From contig NZ_CP180537.1 in the NCBI RefSeq assembly GCF_047777955.1, positions 310,001 to 374,000 of the forward strand: DNA of 64,000 nucleotides. The letters run 5' to 3'. Shown piece after piece: positions 9,200 through 17,318 of this stretch. Both the position numbers and the translations under genes were made by a program. The notes beneath the pieces were generated by a model. The model made no database searches. It worked only from the letters and a program-made list of their open reading frames with translations, and was not told where the DNA came from. The stretch is from Didemnitutus sp047777955. GTDB lineage: Bacteria > Verrucomicrobiota > Verrucomicrobiia > Opitutales > Opitutaceae. Each line of letters begins with the position of its first letter. The first letter of the stretch is position 1.

Positions 9200-9421
9200 T
9201 CAGTTCCGACCGCCCCAGTGAATCACGTCGCGGTCGTCGACCCAACCCAGTTTTTGCAGGAGCAGCGTGGGCGGGCAGAAGCCGGTGAAGACGGACTGGA
9301 CGAGGTTCAGGCCGACGAAGGCCGGGAGGAGCAGCCACCAGGGGCTGACCCAGTGGGTGAGGGCGACGCCGAGGAGGGTGACGGAGCCGGCGAGGAGGCG
9401 GACGAGCTGGTGCGTGGTCAT
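9200..9421 (-). CDS. DUF2892 (YgaP-like) membrane protein, first gene of the operon
   Basis: A 73-residue two-TM protein with the DUF2892 C-terminal signature FTGFCPPTLLLQKLG. It differs from the second copy at 1932-2126, so it is not a recent duplicate. The ATG at 9421 is chosen because upstream codons of the open frame lie in the promoter region shared with the ArsR gene. It is the promoter-proximal gene of the efflux/rhodanese operon. I see no clear Shine-Dalgarno before it. Confidence 0.8.
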   Translation of the reverse strand: MTTHQLVRLLAGSVTLLGVALTHWVSPWWLLLPAFVGLNLVQSVFTGFCPPTLLLQKLGWVDDRDVIHWGGRN

Positions 9422-9440
9422 GGCGGGAGGATAATGCTTA

Positions 9441-9471
9441 TTGACTTTATATGAGCATAGACGCATATACT
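9441..9471. promoter_or_regulatory. Divergent promoter with an ArsR-type inverted repeat
   Basis: This is an AT-rich island in GC-rich DNA between the two divergent transcription units. TTGACT (9441-9446) and TATACT (9466-9471) resemble a sigma-70 promoter toward the regulator, though their 19-base spacing is long. Between them ATATGAGCATAGACGCATAT (9450-9469) is an imperfect palindrome with ATATG/CATAT arms, the size and form of ArsR/SmtB-family operators. Autoregulation and control of the operon are inferred from position. Confidence 0.55.
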
Positions 9472-9505
9472 TGCCACCATGTCAAGAGGCTGTTTCCTCC
9501 GCTCC

Positions 9506-9841
9506 ATGCCCAAGCACCGCCCGCTCAACGAGGACGCCCTCCAGCTCGTGGCCGCGCGTTTCGCCGTCCTGGCGGAGCCGATGCGCCTGCGCCTGATCCA
9601 GTCGCTGTTCGAGGGCGAGCGGAACGTGACCGACCTGGTCGAGGCGACCGGCGGCACGCAGGCGAACGTCTCGCGGCACCTCCAGACGCTGACGGCGGCG
9701 CACATCCTGGCGCGGCGCAAGGAGGGTCTGCAGGTCTTCTATCGCATCAGCGATCCGACGATCCCGAAGCTGTGCGAGCTGGTCTGCGGCAGCCTGGAGA
9801 AGTCGCTCAGCCGGCAGATCGGGCACCTGGCGCCGAACTGA
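9506..9841 (+). CDS. ArsR-family transcriptional repressor
   Basis: A 111-residue winged-helix protein with a recognition helix TQANVSRHLQTL (residues 51-62) and wing RRKEGLQVFYRI. It lacks the CxC metal-binding motif in helix 3 of classical arsenic sensors. Instead it has two cysteines in the last helix, Cys90 and Cys94 (KLCELVCGSL). Cysteine-only ArsR proteins of the BigR/SqrR group sense persulfides, but the cysteine spacing here is not theirs, so the ligand is open. The ATG at 9506 is chosen because an alternative at 9479 would be almost leaderless. It is transcribed divergently from the efflux/rhodanese operon, its likely target. Confidence 0.85.
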   Translation: MPKHRPLNEDALQLVAARFAVLAEPMRLRLIQSLFEGERNVTDLVEATGGTQANVSRHLQTLTAAHILARRKEGLQVFYRISDPTIPKLCELVCGSLEKSLSRQIGHLAPN

Positions 9842-9846
9842 GGGCG

Positions 9847-9880
9847 AAAAAAAAGTCCGCCCCTTTGCCAGGGCGGACTC
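9847..9880 (-). terminator. Rho-independent terminator for the HYR gene
   Basis: An AGTCCGCCC/GGGCGGACT stem (9854-9862 and 9871-9879) is followed on the minus strand by eight Ts (A-run 9847-9854). It lies just after the minus-strand gene ending at 9900 and could also stop the converging ArsR transcript. Confidence 0.85.
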
Positions 9881-9899
9881 GAAGGGGAAGCGGGCGGGG

Positions 9900-12364
9900 T
9901 TACTTGCCCATGCTCTTGGGCACGGAGACCGTGACGGAGCGCGTGCTGGCGTTGCCGGCGGCGTCGCGGGCCTCGACCGTCAGGGTGTAGGTGCGGCCGT
10001 TGCCGTTGCCGGAGCGCTCGGCGCGGAGCTGGAGCGAGAGGTTGCCGGTGACCTGGATGTCGCCCGCGGTGTCGCCGTCGCCGAGGCCGTTGTCGGGCTC
10101 GGAGCTGGTGACGTTGACGATGCGCAGCGAGGTGACGCCGACCGCGTCGGTCGTCGGGGCGCTGAGGGTGAGGGCGACCATCTTGTGGTTCGGCGGCCAG
10201 AGCGTGGCGAGCGACGGGGTGAGGCTGGCGATCGCGGGTGCGGTGGTGTCGCGGACGGTGACGGTGAAGGCCCCGGTGGTGGCGTTGCCGGCGGCGTCCT
10301 TGGCCGTGACGACCACGGTGGTGGTGCCGAGCGGGAAGGTGCTGCCGCTGGCGGCGCTGTAGGTCAGCGCGGTGACGCCGACCGCGTCGGTGGCCGAGGC
10401 GGCGAACGTGGCGGTGGCGCCGGCGGCGCTGGTGGCCTCGAGGACCTGGTGGGCGGGGACGGTGAGCGCGGGCGCGGTGGTGTCCTGCACGGTGATGGCG
10501 AAGGAGCCGGTGGCGGTGTTGCCGGCGGCATCGCGGGCGGTGACGGTCACCGGCGTGGTGCCGAGCGGGAAGGTGGAGCCGCTGGCGGCGCTGTAGGTGA
10601 GCGCGGTGACGCCGACGGCGTCGGACGCCGAGGCGGCGAACTCGGCGGTGGCACCGGCGGCGCTGGTGGCCTCGAGGGTTTGGCTCGCGGGCACGTTCAG
10701 CGCGGGGGCGGTGGTGTCGCGCACGGTGACCTGGAAGCTCTTCGCGGCGGTGTTGCCGTGCGAATCGCTCGAGGTCAGCGCGACCGGCGTGGTGCCGAGC
10801 GGGAACGTGCTGCCGGAGCCGGGCGCACCGGCGACGGCGGTGGAGTTGTCCACGAGGTCGTAGGCGCTGGCGCTGTAGCTGACGGCGGCGCCGGCGGCGC
10901 TGGTGGCTTCGGCGGTGAGGTTCGCGGGGGCCGTGATGACCGGCGGCGTGGTGTCCTGCACGGTGACGGTGAAGGAGGCGGAGGCGGTGTTGCCCGCGGC
11001 GTCGGCGGCGGCGAGGCCGACCACGGTGGTGCCGAGCGGGAACATGCTGCCCGAGGGGGCACGGCGGTGACGGGGACGCTGCCGTCCTTGTCGTCGGTGG
11101 CGGTGGCGGTGAAGGTCGCGATGGCGCCGGCGGGACCGGTGGCTTCCTTGGTCAGGTTGCCTGGGGCGACGATGACCGGGGCGGTCGTGTCGGCCGCGGG
11201 CGGCGGGAGCGGGTCGCCGGGGTTGTTGTCGCGGAAGGACTGCGTGGTCTCGAGGCGGAACTTGCCGCCGGCGGCGCCGCCGCCGTCCCAGATGATGAAG
11301 CACAGTTCGTGCGGGCCCGAGCCGGTGAGGCGGATGGTGTAGCGGCCGGTGCCGTTGTGCGGCCAGTCCCAGTCCTGGTAGCCGATGAGCTGGCCGTCGA
11401 TGTAGATCCACGAGGCGTTGTCGGCGAGGAACTGCAGGACGAAGTCGCCTTCGCCGGTGACGGTCGTGGTGTATTTCGTCCAGCTCTGGCCGGCGGGGCC
11501 GCGGGAGCTGAGGTTGGACCAGGCGTTGATCCAGTTGGCGGTGAAATCATAGGGAGCGATGAACTCCCACGGGTGCGAGCCGATCGGGAAGACGGAGGCC
11601 GGGTGCGGGTTGACCCACGCCGCGTTGTAGCCGACGAGGGGGATGGGCTGGCTGGGGGTCGTCCAGTTCGGGTAAGCGGTGGCCGGGTAGATCGGGTCGT
11701 AGGCGATGACGGGCGAGAGGCCGCTGGCGAAGACCGTCGGCGGCACGTAGTCGAGCGTCACGGTGTAGCTGGTCGTGCCGCCGAAATCGCGGCGCGAGGC
11801 CTGGTAGAACGAGATCGTGTAGGTCTGGCCGGCGACGAGTGCGACGGTGTTGGTCGCCTGGATCTTGCCCAGGGTGCCGAAGACCGCCTGCAGGTAGGCG
11901 TATTGGGACGTGCCGTCGGCGCTGCCGAGGCCCTGCGCCGCCAGGCCCCAGTTGGCCGGGGAGCCGTCGAGGATGCCGCTGTAGTTCTTGCAGCTCCAGT
12001 TGCCGATGGTGGCGGAGCCGCCGTTGGCCGAGCTGCCGGTGTTGGTGGCCAGGTCGGGCGTCTCGAAGCCGTCGGCGAACACGGTGGTGGCGCCCTGGGT
12101 GATCTTCACGGCGTCGATGAGGATCGCGTTGTCGCCCGAGGGGCCGCCGGCGGTGAGGTTGAAGGCGAAGCGGTAGTTGCCCGAATACGTCGGCGTGAAC
12201 GTCGCCGAGTAAGGGGCCCAGGATTCAGCCGTGCTCGAGCTGCGGCTGAAGACGACGTCGGCGCGCGACGCCAGCGTCGCGACGGAAGCCAGCGCGAGGC
12301 CGGCGAACAATCGGAGCGCGCGCGAACGCAATCCGACGGTGAGGGGATGGCAGTGTGTGTTCAT
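9900..12364 (-). CDS. Secreted HYR-repeat surface protein (frameshifted)
   Basis: About 820 residues in two frames. The N-terminal part starts at the ATG at 12364 with a signal peptide (LFAGLALASVATLASRA) and two beta-rich domains resembling carbohydrate-binding or fibre-associated modules. It is followed by five to six HYR repeats, each with the pattern D-TTAP, LEATSAAGA, SGSTFPLGTT and AxDAAGN. The end carries the LWPPNHKM block seen at the C-terminus of many HYR surface proteins. The frame changes near 11050, where a run of five Gs appears one base short: the protein goes from VTAV to the SGSMFPLG of the next repeat. A secreted adhesive or matrix role is inferred. A terminator follows at 9847-9880. 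Confidence 0.75.
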
Positions 12365-12665
12365 GGGATGGGGCGTGTTCCACGGCCCATCTCCCAAGCA
12401 TGGAAAATCGAAACGAGAGAAAGTTCTCGCCAGGACCGGACAGACGTGGGGCGGGGGGCGCGGAGGTGTGGCCGTGGAGAAGATTCCGGTCCCGCTCCTC
12501 GGGCACAATCCGGATGATGTCCCTAGCCGGATGGATGAAAGCCCTGATTTTCAGGGTTTTATTAGGGCTCAATGGCCCTGTTTGGCGGCGCGAAGGCGGC
12601 GGCCGGCGTGCCATTCGGTAGCTCAGTCTCAGTCCGCGGATGAATGTGACGATAACGCGGGCACG
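12365..12665. other. Intergenic region between divergent HYR and HDOD genes
   Basis: About 300 bases with no convincing gene. It must hold promoters for both directions, but I see no strong sigma-70 match. A small hairpin-like unit GCCCTGATTTTCAGGG lies near 12541-12556. I recognise no riboswitch class here. Confidence 0.3.
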
Positions 12666-13507
12666 GTGACAACGACGAACAAGATTCCGGAGGTGTTGCT
12701 CCACGATCTGGCGCAGCAGCTCCCTGCCGGTCCGCGCCTGCTGGCGGAGCTGGGCCGGCTGGTGCGCGCGCCCGAGACCGATGCGCGCGAGGTGGTGGCG
12801 CTCCTGCGGCGCGACGCCTCGCTCGTCTCGCGCCTGCTGCGCATGGCGAACAGCGCCGCCTACGCGCGCGCCGAACCGATCGGGCGATCGAGGACGCGGT
12901 GGTGGCCGTGGGTTTCGGCGAGGTGCACCGCCTGGTGGGCGCGCTGGCCTCGGTGCAGCTGGCGGACACGCCGCTCCGGCTGCACGGCGTGAGCAGCGCG
13001 CGCTACCGCGAGAATTCCCTGTTCGTGGCCACGCTGATGGAGGAGCTCGCCGTGCGGGCGAAGCTCGATGCGCACGCGGGCTACACCGTCGGCTTGCTCC
13101 GCGCGCTCGGGATGGTCGTCCTCGAGCGGGCCGCGCAGCGCGAGAATCTCGACGTGACGCCCTTCCACGCCAGCGGCGAGGAAAGTCTGGCGGTCTGGCA
13201 GCGCCGGTTCTGGGGCACGGACAGCTGGCACGTGGGCGCGGCGATCCTCGAGCACTGGCATCTGCCGCGCGACATCGTGATCGCGATCGAGCACCACGAC
13301 GAGGCGATCGTCCGCACGGAGCCGGTGGTGCACCTGCTGGATTTGGCGGCGACGGTCGCGACGCAGAACGGCTACGGGCTGCCGGGCGACCATCCGAACA
13401 CCGCGCCGCAATCGCTGGCCGCAGCCGGACTCACGATGGACCAGTTCCAGAGCGCGGTGGAGCGTGCGGAGCAGACGTTCGTGCGCCTGCGGGCCTCGGT
13501 GGTGTGA
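12666..13507 (+). CDS. HDOD-domain protein (frameshifted)
   Basis: About 280 residues after restoring one base. HDOD is a catalytically inactive relative of HD phosphohydrolases, used in signalling. The protein begins at a GTG (12666) and runs through LAQQLPAGPRLLAELGRLV and LLRRDASLVSRLLRMANSA, the usual HDOD start. It then leaves frame near 12885, where the expected IEDAVVAVGFGEVHRLVG continues one frame over. The second part includes WxxS/HVGAAILEHWHLP and IEHHD. One missing base in the ATCGGGCGATC stretch explains the break. It is a single-domain protein with no attached kinase or GGDEF domain. Confidence 0.75.
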
Positions 13508-13556
13508 GTGCCGTCCGCGTGCGGCCCGGCGCCGGCGCGGAGGCGGGGCCGGTCGC

Positions 13557-14309
13557 TCAGGCGTGCGCGGCGTCGCTGATGGCGTCGTCCATCTCCTCGT
13601 TCGAGAAGACGGCCTGCACGTCGTCGTTTTCCTCGAGCGATTCCTGGAGTTTCACGATGTGCTTCGCGAGGTCGAGGCCGGTGACGGGGACCGTCACGCT
13701 CGGGATGTAGGCGATCTCGGCGGAGTCGGGCTTGATGCCGGCCTGCTCGAGCGCGTGGGCGACCTTGTCGAAGGCGTGGACGTTGCAGCGGACCTCGAAG
13801 CCCTGCTCGGTCGTGATCACGTCGTCGGCGCCGGCCTCGAGGGCGACTTCCAGCAGCCGGTCCTCGGTCGTCTTGCCGGCGGCGATGAGGAACTGGCCGG
13901 CGTGCAGGAATTGGAAGGAGACCGAGCCGGTCTGCGCCAGGTTGCCGCCCCAGCGGGTGAAGATCGAGCGGACCTCCTGCGCGGCGCGCTGCTTGTTGTC
14001 GGTCGTGACCTTGACGATGAAGGCGACGCCGCCCGGGCCGTAGCCCTCGTAGGTGATCTCCTCGAAGACGACGCCCGGCAGCTCGCCGGTGCCCTTCTTG
14101 ATCGCGCGGTCGACGTTGTCGGCCGGCATGTTGGACTCGCGGGCCTTCAGCAGCAGCGTGCGCAGGCGGGCGTTGGCGTCGGGCGAGCCGCCGCCGGCCT
14201 TGGCGGCGAGGGTGATGTCACGCGCGAGGCGCGAGAAGACCTTGCCCTTGCGCGCGTCGGTGACGGCCTTGAGGCGTTTGACTTTGGACCATTTGTTGTG
14301 GCCGGCCAT
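13557..14309 (-). CDS. yebC: YebC/PmpR-family translation or transcription regulator
   Basis: A 250-residue protein opening with MAGHNKWSKVKRLK, the diagnostic N-terminus of the YebC/TACO1 family. The three-domain arrangement is complete, including YEGYGPGGVAFIV and the C-terminal VPVTGLDLAKHIVKL. Family members act as transcription regulators in some bacteria, and YebC-like proteins relieve ribosome stalling at proline runs in others. It follows yidC but is separated from it by a terminator, so it probably has its own promoter. Confidence 0.95.
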   Translation of the reverse strand: MAGHNKWSKVKRLKAVTDARKGKVFSRLARDITLAAKAGGGSPDANARLRTLLLKARESNMPADNVDRAIKKGTGELPGVVFEEITYEGYGPGGVAFIVKVTTDNKQRAAQEVRSIFTRWGGNLAQTGSVSFQFLHAGQFLIAAGKTTEDRLLEVALEAGADDVITTEQGFEVRCNVHAFDKVAHALEQAGIKPDSAEIAYIPSVTVPVTGLDLAKHIVKLQESLEENDDVQAVFSNEEMDDAISDAAHA

Positions 14310-14353
14310 GGGGGAGACGGAGGACGGAAGACGGGGGGACGGAGGACGGACAG

Positions 14354-14379
14354 AAAAAAGCCCGCCGGGCTGGCGGGCT
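14354..14379 (-). terminator. Rho-independent terminator after yidC
   Basis: An AGCCCGCC/GGCGGGCT stem (14359-14366 and 14372-14379) is followed on the minus strand by a T-run (A-tract 14354-14359). It closes the rpmH-rnpA-yidD-yidC unit. Confidence 0.85.
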
Positions 14380-14385
14380 GGAAGT

Positions 14386-16188
14386 TTATTTTTTCTTCTT
14401 CGGCGTGACGTTCTTCAGGCCGTCGGGACCCGTGGCGCCGGCGAGCTCGGGCTCGGGCATTTTGTTGATGAACATCTGCTGGCCGATCGAGAACAGCGCG
14501 TTCACGGTCGAGTAGAGCGCGAGCGCGGAGGCGAAGTTGTAGCAGAACAGGGCGAACATCCACGGCATGATCTTCATCATCGTGGCCTGCGCCGGGTCGA
14601 CGTTCGGCGCGGTCGGCGTGAGCTTCATCTGGTAGATCATCGTCGCGCCCATGAGGACGGGGAGGATGTTGATGTTCAGATGGGTCAGGCCGAGCAGCGG
14701 CAGCGTGACGGCGCCGAAGGAATAGACGGTGTCCGGCGCGGAGAGGTCGACCGCCCAGAGGAAGGGCGCGTAGCGCAGCTCGGCCGCGCCCTGGAGCACG
14801 GCGAAGAAGCCGATGAAGAGCGGCATCGTGATCAGGATCGGGATGCAGCCGCCGAGCGGGTTGACCTTGTTCTCCTTGTAGATCCGCATCATCGCCTCCT
14901 GCGCCTTCTGCGGATTGTCTTTGTATTTCTCGCGCGACTCCTGGATCAGCGGCATGAGCTTCTGCATGCGCTTGGCGGAGCGGGAGGCGGCGAGCGTGAA
15001 GGGCAGCGTCACGACCTTGAGCAGGATCGTCATGACGACGATGGCCCAGCCCCAGCTGGGGATCCAGGCGTGGACCCAGGTGAGGAGCGTGAGCAGCAGC
15101 GGGCCGAAGAACTGCGAGAGGAAGATCTTGTTGAAGAAGAACGGGGCGAAATTCATCACCTTGTCCTCGCTCTGCTTGAAGTTGTCGGTGCGCGCGAGGC
15201 GGCGGTATTCCTTCGGGCCGGCGTAGTAGGTGGCGCTCCACTTGGCGCTGCCGTTGGCCGGGATCGGCTTGAGGTCGACCAGCAGTTCGCCGGTGACGGC
15301 GTAGGCGTTGCGGTCCTCGGCGGGCGCGAGCGGGTTGATCTTCACGCGCTCGATGCGCAGGCCGACGCCGGGCTCGTCCGGCGTGAGGATGGCGGCGAAG
15401 AACTGGTTCTTCACCGCGGCCCAGGTGATGGGCGCGACCTTGTCCAGGAACGGCAGCGGCGGGCTGGAGGTGAAGAAGCCGCCGCCGGCGAGCTCGTCGC
15501 GGCGGATGAACTCCGTGCTATCACCGTTGTAGTAGCCGGCGTTGACATACATGCCGGTGTCGAGCGGGCCGAGCGGCGAGGCGGTGCCGAGGTTGAGCGA
15601 GGTGCGCGGGAGCGGGAGCGGCTGCGCGCCGAGGTTGCGGAACGTCGTCTCGTGGCGGACCTGATACGGGTCGCCGGCGCCGCCGCCGAGCAGCTCGTAG
15701 CGGCGCGTGACCTCGAGCTTGCCGTCGACCATGGTGCGGTAGACCACGGTGTGGGCGTCGTGCGAGACGAGCTCGTAGCGGGCATCCTTGTCGACGCCCG
15801 GGAAGGTGCCGAAGCTGAGCGCCGGCGCGGCCTGCGGGGCGTTCATCAGGTAGGGCGCGTCGTGGCCGAGCTCGGCCTTGTGCTTCTTCAGCTCGACGCG
15901 GTCGATGGCGCCGCCGGCGGTGGTGAAGCGGACGGTCACGAAGTCGTTGGCGAGCGTGACGTATTCGGCCGGCGCGCTGCTCGGGGTCTTGCTCGCGGTG
16001 AGGGTGGTGTCGGCCGGCGAGGTGGCGGGGCCGGCGGCGGGGGCGGCGTTGGTGGCGACGGGGCTCGTCACCGGCGCGGACGGGATCGCGGGCTTGGGCG
16101 GCGGCGGCGAGAATTTCGCGCTGAAATAGAAGGCGAGCATGGCGGCCACGAGGAGCAGCACGCCGATGGCGGTGTTTTTCTTGTCCAT
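14386..16188 (-). CDS. yidC: Membrane protein insertase YidC/OxaI
   Basis: A 600-residue protein with the Gram-negative layout: an N-terminal TM (about residues 7-24), a Pro/Ala-rich linker, a large periplasmic beta-domain (about 60-370) and the conserved five-TM Oxa1 core. The core has MQKLMPLIQESREKYKDNPQ and GGCIPILITMPLFIGFF. The C-terminus is Lys-rich (TPKKKK), as in ribosome-binding tails. It inserts inner-membrane proteins with or without SecYEG. The start is the ATG at 16188; the open frame upstream lies over yidD. Confidence 0.97.
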   Translation of the reverse strand: MDKKNTAIGVLLLVAAMLAFYFSAKFSPPPPKPAIPSAPVTSPVATNAAPAAGPATSPADTTLTASKTPSSAPAEYVTLANDFVTVRFTTAGGAIDRVELKKHKAELGHDAPYLMNAPQAAPALSFGTFPGVDKDARYELVSHDAHTVVYRTMVDGKLEVTRRYELLGGGAGDPYQVRHETTFRNLGAQPLPLPRTSLNLGTASPLGPLDTGMYVNAGYYNGDSTEFIRRDELAGGGFFTSSPPLPFLDKVAPITWAAVKNQFFAAILTPDEPGVGLRIERVKINPLAPAEDRNAYAVTGELLVDLKPIPANGSAKWSATYYAGPKEYRRLARTDNFKQSEDKVMNFAPFFFNKIFLSQFFGPLLLTLLTWVHAWIPSWGWAIVVMTILLKVVTLPFTLAASRSAKRMQKLMPLIQESREKYKDNPQKAQEAMMRIYKENKVNPLGGCIPILITMPLFIGFFAVLQGAAELRYAPFLWAVDLSAPDTVYSFGAVTLPLLGLTHLNINILPVLMGATMIYQMKLTPTAPNVDPAQATMMKIMPWMFALFCYNFASALALYSTVNALFSIGQQMFINKMPEPELAGATGPDGLKNVTPKKKK

Positions 16189-16214
16189 GAAGAGAGGCTT
16201 TCGGTGATCAGCGG

Positions 16215-16535
16215 TCAGCCCTGGGCCGGCGTGATCTTGGTGACGTTGACGCAGGAGAGTTTCTTGCGCGGCACGGGGTCGAGGCCGCCGGGGTGCCACG
16301 GGCCGCATTTGGCCAGGCGGCGGGCGGTGAGCGCGAGGCCGGCGAACAGGCCGTGCTCGCGCAGCGCCGCGCGGGCGTAATGCGAGCAGGTCGGCGCGAA
16401 GCGGCAGCCGCACGACGGCGCGGCCACCTGGAGCGCGGGCGACACGAGCTTTTGGTAGAGCCAGAGCAACGCGTCGACGGCGCGCGCGGGCAGGCGGGCG
16501 GCGAAGCGAAACGCGGCGGGGATCGGCTCAGGCAT
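16215..16535 (-). CDS. yidD: Membrane protein insertion efficiency factor YidD
   Basis: A 106-residue protein with the family core: an amphipathic start (LLWLYQKLVSPAL), the cysteine motif SCGCRFAPTCSHYARAAL, and GPWHPGGLDPVP. It sits between rnpA and yidC as in most bacteria, and its start overlaps the rnpA stop by a few bases. Confidence 0.95.
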   Translation of the reverse strand: MPEPIPAAFRFAARLPARAVDALLWLYQKLVSPALQVAAPSCGCRFAPTCSHYARAALREHGLFAGLALTARRLAKCGPWHPGGLDPVPRKKLSCVNVTKITPAQG

Positions 16536-16929
16536 GGGGCGGCGTGGCGGGGGCCAGCTTCCGACAGGCGGAGATGAATTTTTGCTCCACTTCGGCGAGC
16601 GATTGGCGGAGCGCGGCGGGGCGGGCGGTCAGCACCAGGTCGAACCCGGCGGGCACGAGGTGCTGGTGCTTGCGGAACACCTCGCGCAGCCGGCGCTTGG
16701 CGCGGTTGCGGAGGACGGCGGCATTGCCGATGGCGGCCTTGGAGGCGACCACGCCCACGCGGGCGGGAGTCGCATCGTCCGGCGCGGACCGGGCGCGCCA
16801 GACGAGCAGGAACGCGCCGCAGTCGGCGCGGCGGCCGTGCTCGCGGGCGGCGCGGAAGTCGCGGTTGCGCTTCACGCGCTGCGCCGCGCGGAGGCGCTGC
16901 GAAGGCGGAGGCGTGTCAGCGCCGGGCAC
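16528..16929 (-). CDS. rnpA: Ribonuclease P protein component
   Basis: A 133-residue basic protein with the RNase P signature NRAKRRLREVFR (about residues 79-90), VKRNRDF near the N-terminus and VGVVASKAAIGNAAVLRNR. It supports the catalytic RNA in tRNA 5' maturation. It lies directly downstream of rpmH (12-base gap), the usual order. Confidence 0.96.
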   Translation of the reverse strand: MPGADTPPPSQRLRAAQRVKRNRDFRAAREHGRRADCGAFLLVWRARSAPDDATPARVGVVASKAAIGNAAVLRNRAKRRLREVFRKHQHLVPAGFDLVLTARPAALRQSLAEVEQKFISACRKLAPATPPHA

Positions 16930-16941
16930 GGCGGGCGGAAA

Positions 16942-17079
16942 TCAGACGACGGTCAGGCGCTTGCGGCCCTTGCGGCGGCGGGCGGCGAGGACTTTGCGGC
17001 CGCCTTTGGTGGCCTTGCGGGCGCGGAAACCGATCTTGCGAGCGCGCTTCTTGCGGTGCGGACGGAATGTAGGTTGCAT
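16942..17079 (-). CDS. rpmH: 50S ribosomal protein L34
   Basis: A 45-residue, highly basic protein beginning MQPTFRPHRKKRARKIGF with the conserved GGRKVLAARRRKGRKRL end. The ATG at 17079 is used rather than the upstream in-frame ATG because L34 begins with this motif. It is the first gene of the rpmH-rnpA-yidD-yidC unit. No dnaA, dnaN or DnaA-box cluster is visible next to it. Confidence 0.97.
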   Translation of the reverse strand: MQPTFRPHRKKRARKIGFRARKATKGGRKVLAARRRKGRKRLTVV

Positions 17080-17318
17080 GGTTTTGTTAAAAAAGAGGGT
17101 CAAAGTCAGTGGAGGGGCGGGGGGTGTCAAGCGTCAGGATTTCGACCCGCGGGCACGGCGCAAGCCCCGGGTCGTTACCGGTCGCCGTGGCGATTCCGGC
17201 CGCGGGGCGGTCCGGCCGGGCAAAGTGCTGGCCTCGCGAGGGCTTTGTGAACACGTTGCGCGCAAATTCCCTTTGCCTCGCGCCGCCCCCGACACACGGT
17301 GGGGCACGTGTCCGACGC

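Noticed and set aside
12365..12665. Possible riboswitch before the HDOD or HYR genes
   Set aside because: Short hairpins are present, but no conserved c-di-GMP or other riboswitch core could be recognised.
17080..17318. Possible replication origin upstream of rpmH
   Set aside because: No cluster of TTATCCACA-like boxes and no dnaA or dnaN nearby.
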